From: Lysobacter sp. M2-1
GTDB lineage: Bacteria; Pseudomonadota; Gammaproteobacteria; Xanthomonadales; Xanthomonadaceae
NCBI RefSeq assembly: GCF_022662495.1
Contig: NZ_JAKPBU010000001.1
Span: 1,426,001 to 1,490,000, forward strand
DNA: 64,000 nucleotides
Direction: 5' to 3'
The position numbers and the translations under genes were made by a program. The notes below the pieces were generated by a model. It did not search any database. It was not told the origin of the DNA and saw nothing but the letters and a program-made list of their open reading frames with translations. Shown here in pieces: positions 1-7,114 of the stretch. Numbering within the stretch: the first letter of the stretch is position 1; every line of letters begins with the position of its first letter.

Positions 1-683
1 GTGCCGGGACGGATGCCGATCCATTCGTCGGCGATCGCGCCGTAGCCGGTGCGCACCGGGTTGACCGCGATGATCTTCGCGCCACGCCCCTTGAGCTTGC
101 CCAGGCCGAGCTTGATCGGATTCGAGTCGTGGTCCTCGGCCACGCCCCAGAGCATCAGCAGCCGGGTGTGCTCCCAGTCGGGTTCGCCGAATTCCCAGAA
201 GCTGCCGCCGAGCGTGTACAACCCGCCCGCGGCCATGTTCACCGAACAGAAGCCGCCATGCGCGGCGTAGTTGAGCGTGCCGAACTGCTGCGCCCACCAG
301 CCGGTCAGGGCCTGCGACTGGTCGCGGCCGGTGAAGAAGGCCAGCTCGTCGGGATTGCGCTCGCGGATCGGCGCCAGCCAGGCAGTCGCGATCTGCAGCG
401 CTTCTTCCCACTCGATTTCCCTGAACTCGCCGCTGCCGCGCTCGCCAGTGCGCAACAGTGGCTTGCTCAGCCGGGCGGGCGAATAGTGCTGCATGATCCC
501 GCTCGCGCCCTTGGCGCACAGCACGCCCTTGTTGACCGGGTGTGCGGGATTGCCCTGGATATAGCGGATCTGCCCGTCCTGCAGCCACACCTTGATGCCG
601 CAGCGGCATGCGCACATGTAGCAGGTCGTGGTCTTGACCTCGTCGCCGGGCGAAGGCGACAGATTGAGGATGGGCTGCCTCAT
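1..683 (-). CDS. Molybdopterin oxidoreductase (DMSO reductase superfamily), N-terminal part, cut by window edge
   Basis: This is the first 227 residues of a large molybdenum enzyme that runs off the left edge. Near the N-terminus it has the CxxCxxxC cysteine cluster (TTTCYMCACRCG) and a fourth cysteine about 27 residues later (GVLCAKG), the ligand pattern of the [4Fe-4S] domain that opens formate dehydrogenases and assimilatory nitrate-reductase-like enzymes. After it comes the usual start of the bis-MGD binding fold (GRDQSQALTGWW, GFCSVNMAAGG, AVNPVRTG). No Tat signal is visible, so it is probably cytoplasmic. The substrate cannot be told from this part. The start chosen is the ATG at 683-681. 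A second, near-identical start region lies just upstream (680-772), which makes the true start uncertain. Family assignment is firm; formate, nitrate or another substrate is open. Confidence 0.85.
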   Translation of the reverse strand, partial: MRQPILNLSPSPGDEVKTTTCYMCACRCGIKVWLQDGQIRYIQGNPAHPVNKGVLCAKGASGIMQHYSPARLSKPLLRTGERGSGEFREIEWEEALQIATAWLAPIRERNPDELAFFTGRDQSQALTGWWAQQFGTLNYAAHGGFCSVNMAAGGLYTLGGSFWEFGEPDWEHTRLLMLWGVAEDHDSNPIKLGLGKLKGRGAKIIAVNPVRTGYGAIADEWIGIRPG

Positions 684-757
684 GCGCACCTGCCGGCGCG
701 CGCACACACGCAGGTCGTGGTCTTGACCTCGTCGCCGGGCGAGGGCGACAGATTGAG
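621..757. repeat. 48-bp direct duplication covering the start region of the oxidoreductase
   Basis: Positions 621-668 and 710-757 are 48 bp long, differ at one base (654 versus 743) and lie 89 bp apart. On the minus strand each copy encodes LNLSPSPGDEVKTTTC. Outside the 48 bp the copies differ: the downstream one continues into the real enzyme, while the upstream one ends within ten codons. The offset of 89 is not a multiple of three, so the two copies are in different frames. Confidence 0.9.
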
Positions 758-772
758 CTGCGGTTTGCGCAT
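680..772 (-). pseudogene. Truncated 30-codon copy of the oxidoreductase N-terminus
   Basis: Reading on the minus strand from ATG 772, this ORF gives MRKPQLNLSPSPGDEV, KTTTC and nine unrelated residues, then a TGA at 682-680. That TGA overlaps the ATG of the downstream oxidoreductase (ATGA). It repeats residues 1-21 of the enzyme but loses the frame before the second iron-sulfur cysteine. It could be a dead duplication, a translated leader coupled to the real gene, or an assembly error. The N-terminus MRKPQ may be the ancestral one. Confidence 0.6.
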
Positions 773-814
773 GGTGCACATTGTGCCGCATGCGTCCCCG
801 GCGGGAGCGACCTT

Positions 815-840
815 GTGGGAGCGGCCAAGGCCGCTCCCAC
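815..840. repeat. REP-like palindrome (GTGGGAGCGGCC family)
   Basis: A perfect 12-bp inverted repeat (GTGGGAGCGGCC, spacer AA, GGCCGCTCCCAC) sits just beyond the 3' end of the lipoprotein gene at 855-1547. The same arm recurs at 11550, 12563, 46053 and 47610. It may act as an RNA hairpin at the end of the transcript; there is no T-run. Confidence 0.8.
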
Positions 841-854
841 AGGTTCCCGAATGA

Positions 855-1547
855 TTACTGCGGCGGGTCGATCGTGATCGCCGGGTCGTTGTAGCGGGTG
901 TAGCGGATCGTGGTGGTGATCGGCGTACCCTGGTAATCGCTCTGCATCCGCGCCTGGTGGACGAGATCGTCGCTGTTGATCCAGACCGTCACGTCACTGG
1001 GCTTGGGATCGGTCTGGTGGATCAGGTACTTGCGGGTGGGCACGCCGTCGATGGTTTCGCGGCCCTGCGCCTCCACGTCCATCGTTTCCTGGCTCTTGTG
1101 CATGATGTCCTGCCACTGGTCCATGGTCCCCGGCGGCATGGTGACCTTGCTGGTCCGGCCGTTCATGGTCATCCAGGTGTCGTTGCCGATACGCACGTTG
1201 TGCACTTCCATGCCGCGGCTCTTCATGGTGATGCGGTAGCGGTCCGGGGCGACGAAGTCCATTTCATTGGTCATCACCCCTTCCGGACCGCCCTCCATGC
1301 GCATGCTGGCGTGGTAACTGCGCACGTCGCGGAACGCCTTCATCGAGGCCAGCATCGCGTCCTTGGGCGTGGCCAGCGGGTTGAGCGCCTGCGCGGTGGC
1401 AGCCATGCCGGATTCGCGGCTTTCGCCGCTGGCTGCCGTCGCGGCCGTGCTGCCGTCCGCAACCGGTGCGGCGGGGGAGGAGGCCTTGCAGGCGCCCAGC
1501 GTGGCGATGAGGACGATCGCGCTCGTGGCGACGACATAGCGGGTCAT
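855..1547 (-). CDS. Putative lipoprotein of unknown function
   Basis: A protein of about 230 residues starting MTRYVVATSAIVLIATLGACK. The hydrophobic signal ends in the lipobox LGAC, so it is probably lipid-anchored in the cell envelope. A low-complexity Ala/Ser linker follows, then a domain from about residue 65 (TPKDAMLASMKAFRDVRSYH, later DRYRITMKSRGMEVHN, TRKYLIHQ and VTVWINSDDLVHQARM). That layout resembles LolA/LppX-type periplasmic lipid-binding sheets, but this is only a resemblance. The longer reading from 1601 adds 18 charged residues before the signal and is not preferred. It lies alone, transcribed away from the WYL regulator. Confidence 0.75.
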   Translation of the reverse strand: MTRYVVATSAIVLIATLGACKASSPAAPVADGSTAATAASGESRESGMAATAQALNPLATPKDAMLASMKAFRDVRSYHASMRMEGGPEGVMTNEMDFVAPDRYRITMKSRGMEVHNVRIGNDTWMTMNGRTSKVTMPPGTMDQWQDIMHKSQETMDVEAQGRETIDGVPTRKYLIHQTDPKPSDVTVWINSDDLVHQARMQSDYQGTPITTTIRYTRYNDPAITIDPPQ

Positions 1548-1633
1548 GGACTGCTCCGGCGGGCGTGGAACGCGACGATCGCGACCACCATCTCCCTTCA
1601 AACGGCAAAGCGGCTGCCTGGCGGCCGACGCGG

Positions 1634-1639
1634 CATAAT
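1634..1639 (+). promoter_or_regulatory. -10-like hexamer placed for a leaderless mRNA (WYL regulator)
   Basis: CATAAT lies six bases before the ATG at 1646, so transcription would begin at or next to the start codon. No Shine-Dalgarno sequence is visible and the -35 region is weak. Similar hexamers precede four other genes in the window. Confidence 0.45.
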
Positions 1640-1645
1640 CCGCGC

Positions 1646-2614
1646 ATGGACCGTTACGAACGCATCAACGCCCTGCATCGGATTCTCAAGGCCGCGCGTT
1701 ATCCGGTGACGGTGCCGCGGCTGCAGGAAGACCTCGGCTGCTCGCGCGCCACCGTGTACCGCGATCTGGCCTTCCTGCGCGATGCGCTGATGGCGCCGGT
1801 GGTGGGCGACGGTGAGGCCGGTTTCCGCTACGACCAGAAGGAAGGCGATCGCTTCGAGCTGCCGGGTCTGTGGCTCAGCTCGGAGGAGCTGCATGCCCTG
1901 CTTGCGGCGCAGCAGCTGCTCGCACGGACCGGCGGTGGGGTGCTCTCGAGCGCGCTCGCCCCGTTGCAGGGGCGGGTCGAGGCGCTGCTGGCCGAACAGG
2001 CCGGAGGCAAGCGCTGGCCGGTGGAGCGGGTGCGGGTGATCCCGCACCGCACCCGCAAGCTCGACGAGCACGCCTTCCGCGCGGTGGCCAGCGCGGTGCT
2101 GGACCGCAAGCAGCTCGCGTTCGACTATCGCGCGCGCTCCACCGACGAAAAGACCAGGCGCACGGTGTCGCCGCAGCGCGTCACCCATTACCGCGACAAC
2201 TGGTACCTGGACGCCTGGGACCATGAGCGCGACGCGCTGCGCAGCTTCTCGGTGGACCGCATCGCCGCGGCGCGGGTGCTCGACGCCGCCGCGCGTGACA
2301 TCGACGAGGCCGAACTCAACCAGCACCTGGCCGGCAGCTACGGCATCTTTTCCGGCGAACCCAAGGGCTGGGCCACCATCGTGTTCAGCCCCAAGGCCGC
2401 GCGCTGGGTGGCCGACGAGCACTGGCATTCGCAGCAGCAGGGCCGGATGCTGTCCGATGGCCGCTACGAGCTGAAGATCCCCTACAGCGCGCCCCGCGAA
2501 CTGCTGATGGATGTGCTGCATTACGGCAGCGACGCCGAGATCGTCGAGCCGCCCTCGCTGCGCGAACAGGCCAAGTCGCTGCTGGCGCTCGCGCTGTCCA
2601 ACTACGACCGCTGA
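1646..2614 (+). CDS. HTH/WYL-domain transcriptional regulator (YafY/DeoR type)
   Basis: A 322-residue regulator. Residues 1-60 form a winged helix (RINALHRILKAARYPVTVPRLQEDLGCSRATVYRDLAFLR) of the HTH_11 type. From about residue 145 comes a WYL domain (AFRAVASAVLDRKQLAFDYRARS, then VTHYRDNWYLDAWDHERDALRSFSVDRI), a ligand- or nucleic-acid-sensing fold. A C-terminal WCX-like segment follows (WATIVFSPKAARWVADEHWH, LLMDVLHYGSDAEIVEPPSLRE). The ATG at 1646 is chosen over the upstream GTG-type start because the HTH begins directly after it. Its stop overlaps the next start by one base (TGATG), so it is probably co-translated with the phospholipase gene. Family is secure; the signal and targets are unknown. 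Confidence 0.93.
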   Translation: MDRYERINALHRILKAARYPVTVPRLQEDLGCSRATVYRDLAFLRDALMAPVVGDGEAGFRYDQKEGDRFELPGLWLSSEELHALLAAQQLLARTGGGVLSSALAPLQGRVEALLAEQAGGKRWPVERVRVIPHRTRKLDEHAFRAVASAVLDRKQLAFDYRARSTDEKTRRTVSPQRVTHYRDNWYLDAWDHERDALRSFSVDRIAAARVLDAAARDIDEAELNQHLAGSYGIFSGEPKGWATIVFSPKAARWVADEHWHSQQQGRMLSDGRYELKIPYSAPRELLMDVLHYGSDAEIVEPPSLREQAKSLLALALSNYDR

Positions 2615-3519
2615 TGGCGGCCGAAGCCCCGAAGATCGCGCAGGGCGAAAAGGTCGCGCTCGCGCTCGGCGCCGGCGGCGCGCGCGGCCTGGCCCAGATC
2701 GGGGTGATCGAAGCCCTGCAGGCGCGCGGGCTGCGGATCAGCACGGTCGCCGGCTCCTCCAGCGGCGCGCTGGTCGGCGGCATCTTCGCCGCAGGCAAGC
2801 TGTCCGAATTCCGCGAGCAGCTCGAGCGCATGAGCCGCGCCGACTTCCTGCGCCTGCTCGCCGATCCTGCGCTGGGGCAAGGCGGGTTGTTCCATGGCCA
2901 GCGCCTGGTGCGGGCGATGCGCGATGTGGTGGGCGATCCCGATATCGAGACGCTGCCGATTCCGTTCGTCGCCGTGGCGGTCGACCTGCTGCGCCAGCGC
3001 GAGGTCTGGCTGCGCACCGGGCCATTGTGGCAGGCGATCCGGGCCTCGTTCGCCATCCCCGGCTTGTTCACTCCGGCCGAAGTGCACGGACGCGAACTGG
3101 TGGACGGCGGCCTGCTGGCGCCGTTGCCCATTGCGGCGACGCGCCTGTCGGACGCGCACCGGCTGATCGCGGTGGACATGCATGGCTGGCCGGCGCATCC
3201 GCCCGGATCTCCCGCGCCCGAGGGCGAAGCGGAAAACGGCGACCCCGGGCGCAACCGGTTCACCCGCTGGGTCGAGCGCCAGCTCGACCAGCGCCTGCGC
3301 GACGACGACGAGGCCATCAGCCTCACCGAGATCATGGCCCGCTCGCTCGACACCATGCAGGCCCAGATCTCGCGCGTGCAGCTGGCGCTGGACCCACCCG
3401 AACTGGTGATCCGGATTCCGCGCGACGCCTGCCTGTTCTACGAATTCTGGCGCGCACGCGAAGTCATCGCCATCGGCCGCGCCGAGGCGGACAAGGCGTT
3501 GGACGCGGCGGGTTATTGA
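2614..3519 (+). CDS. Patatin-like phospholipase (RssA family)
   Basis: A 301-residue protein with all patatin landmarks: the glycine-rich oxyanion loop GAGGARG near residue 20, the nucleophile elbow GSSSG (about residues 47-51) and the DGG motif (VDGGLLAP) carrying the catalytic aspartate. It should hydrolyse acyl chains of phospholipids or other lipids. No signal peptide is present, which fits the cytoplasmic RssA-like group rather than secreted patatins. The start overlaps the stop of the WYL regulator, so the two form a two-gene operon. The C-terminal half (FTRWVERQLDQRLRDDDEAISLTEIMARS) is typical of the bacterial family. Substrate is not predictable. Confidence 0.92.
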   Translation: MAAEAPKIAQGEKVALALGAGGARGLAQIGVIEALQARGLRISTVAGSSSGALVGGIFAAGKLSEFREQLERMSRADFLRLLADPALGQGGLFHGQRLVRAMRDVVGDPDIETLPIPFVAVAVDLLRQREVWLRTGPLWQAIRASFAIPGLFTPAEVHGRELVDGGLLAPLPIAATRLSDAHRLIAVDMHGWPAHPPGSPAPEGEAENGDPGRNRFTRWVERQLDQRLRDDDEAISLTEIMARSLDTMQAQISRVQLALDPPELVIRIPRDACLFYEFWRAREVIAIGRAEADKALDAAGY

Positions 3520-3537
3520 AGCCTGCGGGAGCGATCG

Positions 3538-3560
3538 TAGGAGCGACGTCAGTCGCGAGC
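3538..3560. repeat. Half of a GTAGGAGCG-type repeat
   Basis: GTAGGAGCGACGTCAGTCGC, with an internal GCGAC/GTCGC dyad, lies between the convergent phospholipase and lipocalin genes. It matches one arm of the element found complete at 13400-13476. The rest of the 196-base gap shows nothing else. Confidence 0.5.
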
Positions 3561-3715
3561 CTTCCGCCAATAGCCGCCCGAAGGCCGTGGAGCGTCTCAT
3601 GCGCGCTACCCGCTATTCGGTGGCGCGCAAGATCCAAATGTTCCAACCCAATCCATCTCCAAGCCGCTGCGCCGGCCTGGAAGCCGTCGCCGGCGGATAC
3701 ACGCCCGCGGCGCGG

Positions 3716-4297
3716 CTATTCGTTCTTCGGAATGTCGTAGCCGCGACGGCCGACTTCCTCGGCCGTATGCGGGACGCGCCAGACCTTGTCGGTATCGATC
3801 CCATGCGCCTGCATACGCTTGCGCAGCGCCAGGTACTGGGCGTCGTCCATGGTCGGCTTGCGCGAGAAGATCCACGCCAGGTCGCGTCCGGGCGAATCGA
3901 TCAGCGCCCACGAACCGTCCGGCGCGACCTCCAGGATCCTTTGCCGGGTCGGCACGATCTTGAAGAAGCGCATCCGCCACTCGCGGTTGCCGGTGCCGGG
4001 CAGCACGGTGGCCACGATGTCCAGCATCTTCTCCGGCTCCCGCGGTCCGGTGCGATACACGTAATGCACCGCGATCTTGCCGTCGGGCTGCAACGTGTAT
4101 ACGTCGCGACTGGCCATGTGGCCGCGTTCGAGCGCGTTGGGAATGCGCGCCATCACGTACCAGGTGCCCATGAACCGCGGCAGATCCACATAGGCCAGCG
4201 GCTCGGTATGCCGTTCGGGCGTACTGCCGCAGCCCGCCATCAGCAGACCCAGCAGCATGGCGGCGAACAGCAGGAGCAATCGGGGGCGTCGGGTCAT
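3716..4297 (-). CDS. blc: Outer-membrane lipoprotein lipocalin (Blc)
   Basis: A 193-residue bacterial lipocalin. The N-terminus MTRRPRLLLLFAAMLLGLLMAGC is a lipoprotein signal ending in the lipobox MAGC. The first lipocalin motif follows (FMGTWYVMARIPNALERG), and the rest matches Blc: YTLQPDGKIAVHYVYRTG, WRMRFFKIVP, SWALIDSPGRDLAWIFSRKPTMDD and a C-terminal helix. Blc proteins bind fatty acids or lysophospholipids at the outer membrane, which fits with the phospholipase gene next door, although the two genes converge. Longer upstream readings are rejected because the signal peptide begins at this ATG. Confidence 0.93.
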   Translation of the reverse strand: MTRRPRLLLLFAAMLLGLLMAGCGSTPERHTEPLAYVDLPRFMGTWYVMARIPNALERGHMASRDVYTLQPDGKIAVHYVYRTGPREPEKMLDIVATVLPGTGNREWRMRFFKIVPTRQRILEVAPDGSWALIDSPGRDLAWIFSRKPTMDDAQYLALRKRMQAHGIDTDKVWRVPHTAEEVGRRGYDIPKNE

Positions 4298-4415
4298 GGA
4301 GACGGGGTGCCTGGATCGGGAAACCGGGTGGATCGGCGATGCATAGCCTAAGTCGCAAGCTGTGAGATGGGGGTGCAGGAGTCTGAACGGCATCGCCAAC
4401 CGAAGGATCTTCGCC

Positions 4416-4751
4416 ATGTCCAGTGTCCTCGCCATGACACCCGCGGTGCGCCGTCCGCTGTTCCATTCGCCCGACCCCCGGCTCCGGGCTGCGGTGTTGC
4501 GGACGCTGTGGCTGGGCGCCACGCTCGTGCTGTTGTTCCCCGCGGCGCGCGGACACAACGCATGGCTGGGCTGGATGCCGTTATGGCTGCTGGGCATGCC
4601 GTTGAGCGCGCTCTGGGCATTGCATCGCTTCCGGATTCCGCATTGGCCGGCATCGGCCGCCGCGCGCCGGCAGCCGCGGCGCCGGCGGGGTGGCCAGGCG
4701 CGCCGGCGTCCGCTGCGTCCCGGTGCGCGGCGTTCGGTACGCGCGGCCTGA
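4416..4751 (+). CDS. Small basic membrane protein, unknown function
   Basis: An ORF of 111 residues from ATG 4416. After a short N-terminal part (RRPLFHSPDPRLRAAVLRT) it has two hydrophobic stretches (LWLGATLVLLFPAA and WLGWMPLWLLGMPLSALWAL), followed by a very Arg-rich C-terminus. A first ATG at 4434 is another possible start. It does not match any family I can name. Overlapping frames on both strands are also open, which is common at this GC, so it could be spurious; the tidy two-helix pattern favours a real gene. Confidence 0.55.
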   Translation: MSSVLAMTPAVRRPLFHSPDPRLRAAVLRTLWLGATLVLLFPAARGHNAWLGWMPLWLLGMPLSALWALHRFRIPHWPASAAARRQPRRRRGGQARRRPLRPGARRSVRAA

Positions 4752-4849
4752 GCGTCGCTTCGGCAAGGGCCGGAACGTGACCTTGGGCAGGCCAATGCGT
4801 GCGGACGCCTGTGCTAGCGTTGCCCGCCCTTGAACCGGAGCTCCGCCGC

Positions 4850-6964
4850 ATGTCCAAGCTTGCCCATGCCTGCCATGCCGTAGGGATCGCGGCGGGACTG
4901 GCCGCCGCCGGTGCGCATGCCCAAGCCCCCGCCAGCGACGACCCCTATGCCTGGCTGGAGGACGTCAGCGGCGACAAGGCCCTGGACTGGGTCCGCGCGC
5001 AGAACGCCAAGGCCGAAGCCGAGCTGGCCAGCACGCCGCAGTTCAAGCAGCTCGAGGCGGACATCCTCGCGATCCTGGACTCCGACGCCAAGATTCCCGG
5101 CGTGGAAAAGATCGGCGATTACTACTACAACTTCTGGAAGGACAAGCACCACCAGCGCGGCCTGTGGCGCCGCACCACGCTGGAGGAGTACCGCAAGGAC
5201 AAGCCTGCCTGGGAAACCGTCATCGATCTGGACGCGTTGAACGAAGCCGAGCAGATTCCCGACGGCAAGAAATGGGTCTGGCACGGCGCCGATTGCCTCA
5301 AGCCCGATTACAAGCGCTGTCTGATCGCGCTGTCGCCTGGCGGCTCGGATGCCGACGTCACCCGCGAATTCGACCTCGAGACCAAGCAGTGGGTGAGCGA
5401 CGGCTTCTTCCGCCCCGAAGCCAAGGGCGGCCTCGGCTGGATCGATGCCGACACGGTCTACGTCTATACCGATTTCGGCCCGGGTTCGATGACCTCATCG
5501 GGCTATCCGCGCATCGTCAAGCAGTGGAAGCGCGGGACCCCGCTGGAATCGGCCACCCTGGTGTACGAAGGCGGGCCGGGCGACATGTACATCGCCGCGC
5601 TGCGCGACCACACGCCGGGCTTCCAGCGCGATTTCGTCAGCCGCACCATCGCCTTCTACAACGACGAGCTGTACCTGCGCCGCGGCGACGGCACGCTGGC
5701 GAAGATCGAGGCGCCCAACTCGGCCAACAAGTCGGTGCATCGCGAATGGCTGACCCTGGAACTGCGCGAACCCTGGGAAGTCGGCGGCAGGACCTACCAG
5801 GCAGGCTCGCTGCTTGCGACTAGATTCGACGACTTCATGGCTGGCAAGCGCGAGTTCGAGGTGCTGTTCGAGCCCACCGCGAACAGTTCGCTCGCCGGTT
5901 TCGACTGGACCCGGTCGCATCTGGTGCTGAACGTGCTTCAGGACGTCAAGAACCAGCTGAGCGTGGTCACGCCGGGAGAGGGCGGCTGGACGCGCACCGA
6001 CTTCATCGGCGCGCCGGGCATCGGCACGCTGGCGGTGTCGGCGGTGGATCCGGACGAGAGCGAGGCGGTCTGGCTCACGGCCACCGATTTCCTCACCCCC
6101 ACTACGCTGTCGCTGGCGCAGGTCGGTGCAGCGCCGGAGAAACTCAAGTCCAACCCGGTGTTCTTCGATGGTTCGAAGCACACGATGGAGCAGCATTTCG
6201 CCACCTCGAAGGATGGCACCCGGGTCCCGTACTTCCTGGTGCGTCCGCGCGATCTCGCTCTGGACGGCACCGCGCCGACCCTGCTGTACGGCTATGGCGG
6301 CTTCGAGATATCGATGACGCCGTCCTACTCGGGTGGTGTCGGCAAAGGCTGGCTGGAGCAGGGCGGCGTGTTCGCGCTGGCCAATATCCGCGGCGGCGGC
6401 GAGTACGGCCCGCGCTGGCACCAGGCCGCGCTCAAGGCCAACCGGCACAAGGCTTACGAGGACTTCGCGGCCGTGGCGCAGGACCTGGTGGATCGCAAGA
6501 TCACCTCGCCCGCGCACCTGGGCACCCAGGGCGGCAGCAACGGCGGCCTGCTGATGGGCAATATGCTCACCCAGTATCCGGACCAGTTCGGCGCGATCGT
6601 GGTCCAGGTGCCGCTGCTGGACATGAAGCGTTACAACCAACTGCTCGCGGGCGCTTCATGGATGGCCGAGTACGGCGATCCGGACAAGCCGGAGGAGTGG
6701 GCCTTCATCCAGAAGTTCTCGCCCTACCACCTGTTCGATCCTGCAAAGGATTATCCGCCGGTGCTGTTCACCACCTCCACCCTGGACGACCGCGTCCATC
6801 CCGGCCATGCGCGCAAGATGATGGCGAAGATGGCGGCGGCGCAGAAGGACGTGCGCTACTACGAGAACATCGAAGGTGGGCATGGCGGCGCCGCCGACAA
6901 CAAGCAGGCCGCGCACATGCAGGCACTCGCCTATACCTTCCTCTGGCAACAGCTCGGCGAATGA
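4850..6964 (+). CDS. Secreted prolyl oligopeptidase (peptidase family S9A)
   Basis: A 704-residue serine peptidase that cuts short peptides after proline. Residues 1-25 are a signal peptide (MSKLAHACHAVGIAAGLAAAGAHAQA), so it is probably periplasmic or secreted. The N-terminal beta-propeller begins with DPYAWLEDVSGDKALDWVRAQN, the classic S9A opening. The C-terminal alpha/beta-hydrolase domain has the nucleophile GGSNGG (Ser563), the acid in LDDRVHPGHA (Asp646/647) and the catalytic His678 in EGGHGG. ATG 4850 is preferred to the in-frame upstream start because the signal peptide starts there. A second S9 peptidase follows 150 bases downstream in the same direction. Confidence 0.95.
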   Translation: MSKLAHACHAVGIAAGLAAAGAHAQAPASDDPYAWLEDVSGDKALDWVRAQNAKAEAELASTPQFKQLEADILAILDSDAKIPGVEKIGDYYYNFWKDKHHQRGLWRRTTLEEYRKDKPAWETVIDLDALNEAEQIPDGKKWVWHGADCLKPDYKRCLIALSPGGSDADVTREFDLETKQWVSDGFFRPEAKGGLGWIDADTVYVYTDFGPGSMTSSGYPRIVKQWKRGTPLESATLVYEGGPGDMYIAALRDHTPGFQRDFVSRTIAFYNDELYLRRGDGTLAKIEAPNSANKSVHREWLTLELREPWEVGGRTYQAGSLLATRFDDFMAGKREFEVLFEPTANSSLAGFDWTRSHLVLNVLQDVKNQLSVVTPGEGGWTRTDFIGAPGIGTLAVSAVDPDESEAVWLTATDFLTPTTLSLAQVGAAPEKLKSNPVFFDGSKHTMEQHFATSKDGTRVPYFLVRPRDLALDGTAPTLLYGYGGFEISMTPSYSGGVGKGWLEQGGVFALANIRGGGEYGPRWHQAALKANRHKAYEDFAAVAQDLVDRKITSPAHLGTQGGSNGGLLMGNMLTQYPDQFGAIVVQVPLLDMKRYNQLLAGASWMAEYGDPDKPEEWAFIQKFSPYHLFDPAKDYPPVLFTTSTLDDRVHPGHARKMMAKMAAAQKDVRYYENIEGGHGGAADNKQAAHMQALAYTFLWQQLGE

Positions 6965-7039
6965 CCGCCGGCGGAGCCGGGTCGTCGCCCCACGCAAGCT
7001 GCGTGCCGGCGTCTTGATGACCGTCTCAATCAACAGAAA

Positions 7040-7059
7040 ATCCCGGCCTGCGCCGGGAT
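7040..7059. repeat. Hairpin repeat between the two S9 peptidase genes
   Basis: ATCCCGGC-CTGC-GCCGGGAT is a perfect 8-bp stem with a four-base loop, 75 bases after the first peptidase gene. It looks like a dispersed intergenic repeat of the TCCCGGC..GCCGGGATGACG type and may also weaken read-through. Confidence 0.6.
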
Positions 7060-7114
7060 GACGGAACAAGGATCCGGCGAATGCCGTTGCGATCCCCACC
7101 CACGGACCCCATCC

